From SMWD01 sp002729875 (lineage in GTDB: Bacteria; Pseudomonadota; Gammaproteobacteria; Steroidobacterales; GCA-2729495), in NCBI GenBank assembly GCA_036010905.1, contig DASCMH010000011.1, positions 1 to 24,193 of the forward strand: a DNA stretch of 24,193 nucleotides. Direction: 5' to 3'. The notes under the pieces are model-generated. The model was not told the DNA's origin. It ran no database searches and worked only from the letters and a program-made list of their open reading frames with translations. Positions 15,144 through 22,800 of the stretch are shown in pieces; position 1 is the stretch's first letter; the number at the start of each line of letters is the position of its first letter. Position numbers and translations under genes: made by a program.

Positions 15144-16112
15144 TCACCCCCATCCCCGGATTTCACCCAGCCGGGTTTCAACAGCATCCATTAGTTGCCG
15201 GGCAATATCGAGTCCGGCCAGTTTAAACAGTTCGCGTATCCCGGTTGGGCTCGTGACGTTAATTTCCGTCAGGTAATCACCAATCACGTCGAGACCGGCA
15301 AACAGCACACCACGCTCTCGCAGTATCGGTCCGACCTGTGCGCAAATCCAGCGGTCGCGTTCCGTCAACTCGCGGGCTTCCGGCAGGGCACCGGCGACAA
15401 GGTTGCCTCGGTTGTCGTCCGCTGGCGGGATGCGCGCCAGTACACTTTGGGTGGGTTGGCCGTTGACGAGCAGGATACGCTTATCGCCGGTGGTGATTTC
15501 CGGGATGTATTTCTGCGCCATTGAGAATTTTGTATCGTAATCAGTTAATGTCTCGAAAATTACGTTGGCGTTGTTATCGTTGTGGCTGACTACAAATATT
15601 GATCGTCCGCCCATGCCATCCAGTGGTTTTACGACGATTTTCTCCTGTTCTGTCAGAAAAGCACGCAGCTGCGACCTTGTTCTTGTGATCAGCGTTGGTG
15701 GGCAGCATTCCGGGAACCAGGCCGTGAACATCTTTTCGTTCATATCCCGCAAGGTGGCGGGTTTGTTGACGATCAGGGTTCCAGCCAGTTCCGCGCGTTC
15801 CAGGATATAAGTCGTGAAGATGTACTCGGTATCAAATGGTGGATCCTTGCGCATCAGCATAATGTCAAGGTCAGCAAGCGACTGGTCAGCAGGATCGTCG
15901 AGTTCGTACCAGCTGGACGGGTCGTCAGCTACGCGTAAGGTTCGGCCAAACCCCCGTGGCTCACCGTCAGTGAGGTACAGATCCAATTGCTCGAAATACC
16001 GGATCTCATAGCCACGCGTCTGAGCTTCCAGCAGCATGGCCAGTGTGCTGTCTTTGGCCGGGTTAATTTGGCTGATCGGGTCCATGACTACCCCGAGCCT
16101 CAAATTACTCAT
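15144..16112 (-). CDS. gshB: Glutathione synthetase
   Basis: An ATP-grasp ligase that joins gamma-glutamylcysteine and glycine to make glutathione in the cytoplasm. The 322 residues match prokaryotic GshB, starting MSNLRLGVVMDPI with the characteristic VMDPI strand. LMRKDPPFDTEYIFTTYILE, NKPATLRDMNEKMFTAWFP, KPLDGMGGRSIF (the glycine-rich ATP loop) and the C-terminal INVTSPTGIRE follow, all diagnostic. An ATG at 16124 is in frame, but GGAGAG at 16117-16122 overlaps it and lies ideally before the ATG at 16112, so the latter is the start. It is divergent from pilG, an arrangement also found in Pseudomonas. Confidence 0.97.
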   Translation of the reverse strand: MSNLRLGVVMDPISQINPAKDSTLAMLLEAQTRGYEIRYFEQLDLYLTDGEPRGFGRTLRVADDPSSWYELDDPADQSLADLDIMLMRKDPPFDTEYIFTTYILERAELAGTLIVNKPATLRDMNEKMFTAWFPECCPPTLITRTRSQLRAFLTEQEKIVVKPLDGMGGRSIFVVSHNDNNANVIFETLTDYDTKFSMAQKYIPEITTGDKRILLVNGQPTQSVLARIPPADDNRGNLVAGALPEARELTERDRWICAQVGPILRERGVLFAGLDVIGDYLTEINVTSPTGIRELFKLAGLDIARQLMDAVETRLGEIRGWG

Positions 16113-16116
16113 TACT

Positions 16117-16122
16117 CTCTCC
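16117..16122 (-). promoter_or_regulatory. Ribosome binding site deciding the gshB start
   Basis: Minus-strand GGAGAG lies four bases before the ATG at 16112. It sits inside what would be the first codons of the longer frame, so the shorter protein is preferred. Confidence 0.7.
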
Positions 16123-16124
16123 AT

Positions 16125-16325
16125 GATACCGGTGTCTCAATTCTGACCCAGACCTGCTGAAATATCACCTCTGGGCGGGTATTATCCTTGAACATACGGA
16201 AGAAGGTTATTTTCTGGTGCCAAAAAATGTTTGGCTGGGATTTCGGCATATGCAAAGGTCAATTCCTGTTGATTCGTCATGGTCACCGGTTTTGTGTATT
16301 GAACGCATTATGTTAAAGGCTTGCA
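16125..16325. promoter_or_regulatory. Divergent promoter region between gshB and pilG
   Basis: About 200 bases between the two divergent operons. On the minus strand TTGACC at about 16259-16264 resembles a -35 box, without a good -10 at 17 bases. On the plus strand CATTAT near 16308-16313 could be a -10 for pilG but lacks a convincing -35. AAAGG at 16315-16319 is the pilG ribosome binding site. I see no obvious sigma-54 site or strong dyad. Confidence 0.35.
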
Positions 16326-16745
16326 ATGACTGATGTAACTGATGTGCCTGTGGCGTCCGACACTGTTCCGAAACTGGGCGGGCTCAAGATACTCGTCATT
16401 GACGACAGTAAAACGATCCGGCGTACCGCTGAGACACTCTTGTCCAAAGAGGGATGTACGGTGTATACGGCGATCGACGGATTTGATGCGCTGGCCAAGA
16501 TTGCGGATCACCAGCCCGATGTTATTTTTGTCGATATCATGATGCCGCGTCTTGACGGATATCAGACCTGTTCTTTAATCAAGCACAACAAGGCCTTTAG
16601 TCATACGCCGGTCATTATGCTGTCCAGTAAGGATGGTTTGTTCGATCGGGCTCGTGGCCGGATTGTTGGTTCTGAGCAATACCTGACAAAGCCTTTCACC
16701 AAAGATGAGTTGCTTGGGGCAATTGCCAACCAGGTATCTCGATAA
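16326..16745 (+). CDS. pilG: Twitching motility response regulator PilG
   Basis: A stand-alone CheY-like receiver of 139 residues, phosphorylated by ChpA and promoting pilus extension in the Pil-Chp pathway. The acidic pocket D26/D27, phosphoacceptor D70 (FVDIMMPRLDG), S100 (MLSSKDG) and K122 (LTKPF) are all present. The unstructured N-terminal extension of about 18 residues before the first strand and the RARGRIVGSEQYL segment are typical of PilG. The first gene of the operon, it is followed by pilH after 17 bases. Confidence 0.96.
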   Translation: MTDVTDVPVASDTVPKLGGLKILVIDDSKTIRRTAETLLSKEGCTVYTAIDGFDALAKIADHQPDVIFVDIMMPRLDGYQTCSLIKHNKAFSHTPVIMLSSKDGLFDRARGRIVGSEQYLTKPFTKDELLGAIANQVSR

Positions 16746-16762
16746 CACACGGGAGTGAAACG

Positions 16763-17125
16763 ATGGTGCTGGTGTTAATAGTTGATGATTCACCAACGGA
16801 ACAGCACGTTATATCGAAAGCGCTGGAAAAACACGGTTTTGAGACCGTTGTTGCGAGTGATGGTGAAGAAGCAATCGAAATCGCCGAATCGCGGTTACCG
16901 GACCTGATTCTCATGGATATTGTCATGCCTGGCATGGATGGTTTTAAGGCCACACGCCAATTGGCAAAGAATCCGATGACGGCGGCAATCCCGGTCGTCA
17001 TGGTCACGTCGAAAGATCAGGAAACGGATAAGGTCTGGGGCTTGCGTCAGGGAGCCGTCGAATATTTGATGAAGCCCATTGACGATGCGGCGCTGGTCAC
17101 AGCCGTACAGGAGAACCTGGGTTGA
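16763..17125 (+). CDS. pilH: Twitching motility response regulator PilH
   Basis: A second stand-alone receiver, 120 residues, thought to favour retraction or act as a phosphate sink for ChpA. D8/D9, phosphoacceptor D52 (LMDIVMPGMDG), T82 (VTSKDQETDKVWG) and K104 (LMKPI) are visible; the KVWGLRQGAVEYLMKP segment is characteristic of PilH. The ribosome binding site GGGAG lies before the ATG. Its TGA shares one base with the pilI ATG (TGATG), so the two are probably translationally coupled. Confidence 0.96.
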   Translation: MVLVLIVDDSPTEQHVISKALEKHGFETVVASDGEEAIEIAESRLPDLILMDIVMPGMDGFKATRQLAKNPMTAAIPVVMVTSKDQETDKVWGLRQGAVEYLMKPIDDAALVTAVQENLG

Positions 17126-17694
17126 TGGTCGGAGCATCGGGCGATGATTTACGTGCCTTGCGGGATCGACCGTTTGACCTGTTGCAGGAACTCGAGCGTC
17201 GCAGCAAGGCGGCCCTTGCCGGGGCAGCAGGTACTGATGTAGATGCTAAGGAATGGGTTGGTATCGGTTTTCGACTTGCCGACGAGCAGTTTATTGTCGC
17301 CCGTGATGATATTCGTGAGGTTCTGATGGTGCCGGAATCGATTGCGCGCGTACCGGGTGCCAAGTCCTGGATTAGCGGGTTGGCCAATGTCCGCGGCCAC
17401 CTGCTGCCGATTGTTGATTTAAAGTCATTTCTTGGTAGCGGACGGTTTGCCGGACAGCGCGATGCCCGGGTACTTGTAATCAAGAGTACTGATCTGTCGG
17501 TCGGGCTCATCGTAGATGAGGTATTTGGATTCAGGCGCTTTCTTGAAAGCGAGCGATCTGACACGATCCCGCAAACGTTGGTGCGGTGCGATCATTTTCT
17601 TGAGGGCACTTATGAACGCGGTCTGGAAAACTGGTCTATTTTCAGTGTCGGGCGCCTCGAGAAAAGTAAAGAGTTTCAGCGTGGAGCCGCCTGA
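17125..17694 (+). CDS. pilI: CheW-like coupling protein PilI
   Basis: A 189-residue scaffold that links the PilJ receptor to the ChpA kinase. An N-terminal helix (RDRPFDLLQELERRSKAAL, about 13-31), typical of PilI, precedes the CheW domain. WVGIGFRLADEQFIV opens it, followed by IREVLMVPESIARVPGAKSWISGLANVRGHLLPIVDLKSFLG and GLIVDEVFGFRRF. The ATG at 17125 overlaps the pilH stop. A TTG three bases upstream is also in frame but less likely. GGAG at 17110-17113 is at the far end of useful spacing. Confidence 0.95.
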   Translation: MVGASGDDLRALRDRPFDLLQELERRSKAALAGAAGTDVDAKEWVGIGFRLADEQFIVARDDIREVLMVPESIARVPGAKSWISGLANVRGHLLPIVDLKSFLGSGRFAGQRDARVLVIKSTDLSVGLIVDEVFGFRRFLESERSDTIPQTLVRCDHFLEGTYERGLENWSIFSVGRLEKSKEFQRGAA

Positions 17695-17753
17695 GTTTGT
17701 CCGCTCGGGTTCGGGTTGATCAGCCACGTTTTTGATAAGTAAAGGTGCAATGG

Positions 17754-19814
17754 ATGAATAATAAAGCCAGTAGAACCAACCTGATGCCATTCATGGCGGC
17801 ACTTGGAGTTTTTCTGTTGCTCGGTGTTCTGGTCTTGCTGTATAGCGGGCAGCGCGATGGCGCTGCGCTGCGGATGGATACTTCGGCCGCCACTTTGCAA
17901 CAAGCACACAGCGCGCTGCTCGTTGCCAGATCGGCTCTTTCATCAGCCTTTCCGGATGCCCCGGAATCTCTGGCCAAGGCTCGACAAGAACTTGGGTCGT
18001 TGGATGTCCGGGGCTGGTCGACTGAGCAGTTGAAGGCATTGCGTAATCTCACCACCGGGCTTGAGACACTCGAATATAATTGGCCGGCGCGGGAAACATT
18101 GGCATCAACGGGCATTGAACTTGAGTTTTTATTGCCCCAACTCGACGTTGCGGCAAACGGGCTTGAGGAAGCCATCGTAATCCAGAGTAAGCCGGTTGTC
18201 GTTGCGCAGCTCGAGCGACTGCGTTTGCTGGCTAGTGGGGTACACGAAAATGTACAAAGCCTGTTTGCAGGTTCTGCGCCATTGGCTGATGTAGTGCAGC
18301 AGTTGCTTGAACGGGAGATGGTGTTAACACAAATTGTGCGTGGATTTGAGAAAGGCGATCCGGATCTCGGGTTGCGAGCAGTGTCGGATGCCGAGTCGGT
18401 AAATGCCCTGGCCGGGCTGACCAACAATGTATCACGCATCAGTGAGAATATTCGTAACGTACTGGCGGTAACTGAACAGCTTGCAGCGCTCAATGCCGTT
18501 GGCGGGCAACTCAATGCGCTTGATGCGGCATTGACTTTCAGGGGTGTGTCGCAGAGTAGCAATGGCGCTGCCTTTAGCTGGCGGGAAAACATTTTGATGG
18601 CGTTGACGGCACTCGCCTTGCTGATGTTTGTTGTCATGGCCGGATCCTGGTACCAACAGCGGGATGTGCGTAAAGCGGCTGATCTGCAAACAGAACAAAC
18701 GGAGAAGAATCAGGCGGCAATCATGCGGCTGCTCGACGAACTCGGCAGTCTTGCTGACGGTGACCTGACGATCACGGCCACAGTCAGCGAAGACATCACA
18801 GGTGCCATTGCTGACTCAATTAATTTTGCGATAGAGGCATTACGCGAACTCGTTATTACACTGAATGAAAGTGCGATGAGTGTTGACGGTGCTGCCCGAC
18901 AGACAGATTTGAATGCTCAGCAACTCGCAGCTGCCACTGCCGAACAATCCAAACAGATAGAAGATGCATCGAAGGCAATTTTGCAAATGGCCGCCTCGAT
19001 TGAAGAAATTTCCGGTAACGCAGAGCGTTCGTCGGATGTGGCGAGGCACTCTGTGGATGTTGCGCACAAGGGTGGCGATGCCGTGCGGCGCACGATAGAA
19101 GGCATGAATACCATTCGTGAAACGATTCAGGATACTGCAAAACGTATCAAGCGCCTGGGCGAAAGTTCACAGGAGATTGGTAATATTATTGAGTTGATCA
19201 ATGATATAGCGGATCAAACCAATATCCTTGCACTGAATGCGTCGATTCAGGCATCGATGGCCGGTGAAGCCGGGCGTGGTTTTGCTGTTGTGGCTGATGA
19301 GGTGCAACGACTTGCAGAACGGTCGGCTAATGCAACCAAACAAATAGAAGTTCTCGTGCGCACAATTCAGGCCGATACCAATGAGGCCATAGTCTCGATG
19401 GAACGCAGCACCACGGACGTCGTCGGCGGGGCATTGTTGGCTGAGAATGCCGGAGCTGCACTCGAGGAAATCGAGCAGGTATCGAATCAGATTGCCTCAC
19501 TGGTGCAGAATATTTCCGGATCCGCACATGGGCAGTCCACTGCAGCAGCGGCTGTCACCCGTAGTGTTGATATGTTGCAGGAGATTAATTCCCGCACCGA
19601 GGCCAATACGGAGGCCACGACGGGATCTATTCGCGAGCTTGCAGAGTTGGCTGCACAGTTGCGTGATTCAGTTTCCGGTTTCCGGTTACCGGCTGATGAT
19701 GAATTCGTTACCCAGGAAAGCGTCGGTGCATCCGACTCTGAGCCAGAGCTGATCGAAGATCCGCTGGATTCGGAGCCTGAAGATGTAAAGTTTGCCGATC
19801 AACAGACTGCCTGA
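17754..19814 (+). CDS. pilJ: Type IV pilus methyl-accepting chemotaxis receptor PilJ
   Basis: The inner-membrane chemoreceptor of the Pil-Chp system, 686 residues, close to the P. aeruginosa protein. Membrane helix 1 spans about residues 11-31. A periplasmic region with two PilJ-type helical bundles (about 35-275), membrane helix 2 (about 279-300), a HAMP segment (about 305-365) and the long cytoplasmic signalling coiled coil follow. The hairpin tip NILALNASIQASMAGEAGRGFAVVADE lies near residues 488-520; the SIQASM variant is typical of PilJ rather than of flagellar receptors. The last 35 residues are strongly acidic. The ATG at 17754 with AAAGG at 17741-17745 is preferred over a GTG at 17745. 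Methylation needs a CheR, but no pilK follows. Confidence 0.96.
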   Translation: MNNKASRTNLMPFMAALGVFLLLGVLVLLYSGQRDGAALRMDTSAATLQQAHSALLVARSALSSAFPDAPESLAKARQELGSLDVRGWSTEQLKALRNLTTGLETLEYNWPARETLASTGIELEFLLPQLDVAANGLEEAIVIQSKPVVVAQLERLRLLASGVHENVQSLFAGSAPLADVVQQLLEREMVLTQIVRGFEKGDPDLGLRAVSDAESVNALAGLTNNVSRISENIRNVLAVTEQLAALNAVGGQLNALDAALTFRGVSQSSNGAAFSWRENILMALTALALLMFVVMAGSWYQQRDVRKAADLQTEQTEKNQAAIMRLLDELGSLADGDLTITATVSEDITGAIADSINFAIEALRELVITLNESAMSVDGAARQTDLNAQQLAAATAEQSKQIEDASKAILQMAASIEEISGNAERSSDVARHSVDVAHKGGDAVRRTIEGMNTIRETIQDTAKRIKRLGESSQEIGNIIELINDIADQTNILALNASIQASMAGEAGRGFAVVADEVQRLAERSANATKQIEVLVRTIQADTNEAIVSMERSTTDVVGGALLAENAGAALEEIEQVSNQIASLVQNISGSAHGQSTAAAAVTRSVDMLQEINSRTEANTEATTGSIRELAELAAQLRDSVSGFRLPADDEFVTQESVGASDSEPELIEDPLDSEPEDVKFADQQTA

Positions 19815-19848
19815 AAAGGATGGATTGCTGCCAGCGGCAGCCTTAAGC

Positions 19849-22800
19849 ATGCAAGAGCTTGTCACTGAATCCCTGAACATTGTCGGCGAGGAACTCGCGG
19901 CAACATTTGAAGAGATTCGTTCACTTCTCGAACGATACGCTGATGGTGTTTCGGATGCGGAGACAATGGGGCGCTGTCTTGAGTTGCTGCATTCCGCAAA
20001 CGGCGTGCTGCGCATGACAGAAACCTATGGCGCAAGTTTGCTGACCGAGGAGATGGAAGACACCTGCCGTTATCTTGAAAGTGTGGGGGGGCAGGGAACC
20101 GATGCAGACGAGGTGCTGGAGGCCTTGAGCCGTGCGGTTGTGCAGTTACCGGCCTATGTTGAGCTAATCATCAACGGTGGTCGTGATATTCCGTTGGTAT
20201 TACTGCCCTTGCTCAATGATTTGCGTGCTGCCCGGGGACGGCCTTTGTTGTCGGAAAGTACCCTGCTGTTGCTTAATCTTTCGGCGAACGATAGTGAAAC
20301 AGACGTTAAACCGACTGACTCCAGCGGTGAAGACGTTACCGTATTATGCAAGGAATTACGCCCGCAGTTTCAACTTGCTTTGCTCGGCTGGATCAAGGGT
20401 AAAGATGTTAGCGAAAACCTGAATAAAATTGGTCAGATTGCCGAGCGCCTCCATCGGGCAGCTTGCACGCGTACCGTGTTTCAGTTGTGGTGGGTTGTGA
20501 CCGGTATAACAGAGGCGTTACTTGATGGTGGCCTGGTATCCGGTGTGTCGTTGAAACGCCTGATGGGTCAGGCGGATCGTGAGATGAAGCGCCTGCCGGT
20601 TATCGGCGAAGATCAATACGCCGAGCAGGCTCCAACCGAACTCATCAATAATTTCCTTTACTACATTGCGCATGCGACTACGTCAGGAGAACGGATTTCT
20701 GCCGTACGCGCCACGTTCGATTTGTCAGAGCTGGTGCCCGCCAGTGAGCAGATCGACATAGTGCGAGAAAACCTGGGTGCGCCCAGCACAAAATTGATGA
20801 AGACCGTTTCTCAGGCCATTCGTGATGACATTGCTCGTGTCAAGGATGTTCTGGATATCTATGTGCGTTCCGGCATGGAGCATGTTGAAGAACTGGTTCC
20901 GCAGATTGAGTTACTGAAAAAGATCGGCGATACACTGGGCGTGCTTGGGTTGGGTGAGCTGCGTGAAATCATTCAGGTCAGGCGTGCTGATCTGCAGGCG
21001 ATTATTGAAGCCGGTGAAAATGTTGAAGATACGGCTTTGATAGAGATGGCTTCAGCGCTGCTTAGTGTTGAGGATCGCCTTGAGGAAGAGTTGCTGGGCC
21101 TGGTGCGTCTGGAGAGTGAATCGGCTGCAACCGATAAGGTCAGCAGTGAAGACAAGGAATATGCGTCAGTCACGAAGGCAGTTTTGCGTGAATGTACTGT
21201 TAATCTTGCCCGGGTCAAGGATGTAGTCGCTCAGATTCTCGATCGGCCGGACGATCGGTCGCAGCTTGATATCGTTCCAACGCATCTGCGCGGCATTAGC
21301 GCGGGCCTGATGATTCTCGAAAAGGATGCCGCTGCTGCTATCGTTGACCAGGTAAGCGAGTTGATAGGTGGTCTCCTGCAAGCTGGTCAGGATTCATACA
21401 ACATGAATCAGTTTGATTTGCTCGCTGATGCGATTGTCAGTCTTGAGTATTACATGGATACATTGCAGGCTGGCCGTAAGGAGCCGGTTTACATGCTTGA
21501 CAATGCCCGGGATTGCCTTGAGGTATTAAGCAGGACGGCACAACCTTCGCTATCAGAAAGTGGAGATTCAGATGTTTCCGGTATCGCGGTAACACCGCAG
21601 ATTCCTGAGCATGAGCCGACAACGGTGGCGTCAAGAACCGATATCTTGTCAACATTCGCCACCACTTCCGCAGATGGCGTGGATCATGAGTTGCTCGAGC
21701 TGTTTATTGAGGAAGCGGGAGAAGAAATTGAGTCAATTAATCGGCATTTCCCGGTCTGGGAGCAAGATAGCAGCAATCATGAAACATTGATTATAGTTCG
21801 GCGCTCCTTCCACACGCTCAAGGGCAGTGGCCGGACGGTCGGTGCCGAGTTGTTGGGCGAGTATTGCTGGTCTATCGAAGATTTATTAAACCGATTAATC
21901 AACCGTACTCTCCAATTACACCCGGCTCTAACAGAGTTTTTACATCGTGCTATAGATGCGTTGCCCGAGTTGCTGGAGCAACTTGAGGTAGGTGAGAAGC
22001 CGCAGGCTAATATTGAGGCGCTGATGGCCGAAGCTGCAGAGTTGCTGCAACCGGTGGAATTGGCGGAGGCTGAAGCCGAGTCAATTTCGACTGAGGTCGG
22101 CGATGGGGCAATGGCTGAGCCAGGTTTGGGGGCTCCGCCCGTCGAAGATGGCGAAGAGCGCATGGATGAGGCGTTGCTCGAGATTCTGTTGAAGGAGATC
22201 GATGTTCACCTCAAAGTTATCAATACTTTTGTAGCCGAGTGTGGTACCGAAGTTTCGCCTTTCAGCGTATCCAAAGACTTATTCCGGGCATGCCATACGC
22301 TACATGGTAGCGTTACGACGGCTAATGTTGAGGTTGCGGCTGATATTACCCGGTTGCTGAATAGCCTGATTCAATGTGCTTATGATCATGATTTGTCAGT
22401 CGACGACTTGGTTGTCAGCGCTTGTGCCGATACCTCAACCGTGATGGTGCAGATTGTCGATTATCTGTCCGGCGGCTGTGCCGAACTGCCGGATACAAGT
22501 CAATTACAGGTCAGATTACAGATCCTTGATGAACTGACTGAGGCGCAGGCCGGTCAGTTGGGTATCCGGCCTGATGAGACACTGCGGTCAGCACTTGAAG
22601 AGGAGATTGCTGAAGCAGGTAATGCCGCCGTTGATGAGCCGGCAACCGATAAACAACAGCCAGTCTTTGACAAGGGGATTGCGGCAATCTTTTCCGAGGA
22701 AGCAGCCGAAGTTCTGGAAGGTGCGGATGCCGTGCTGGAACAGAACACGGGTGACAGGCTAACCGAGTTATCACTGGCCGAGTTGCAGCGCAGTTTGCAT

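Noticed and set aside
17720..18637. 305-codon minus-strand frame opposite pilJ
   Set aside because: Ser/Ala/Arg-rich antisense shadow of a well-supported gene.
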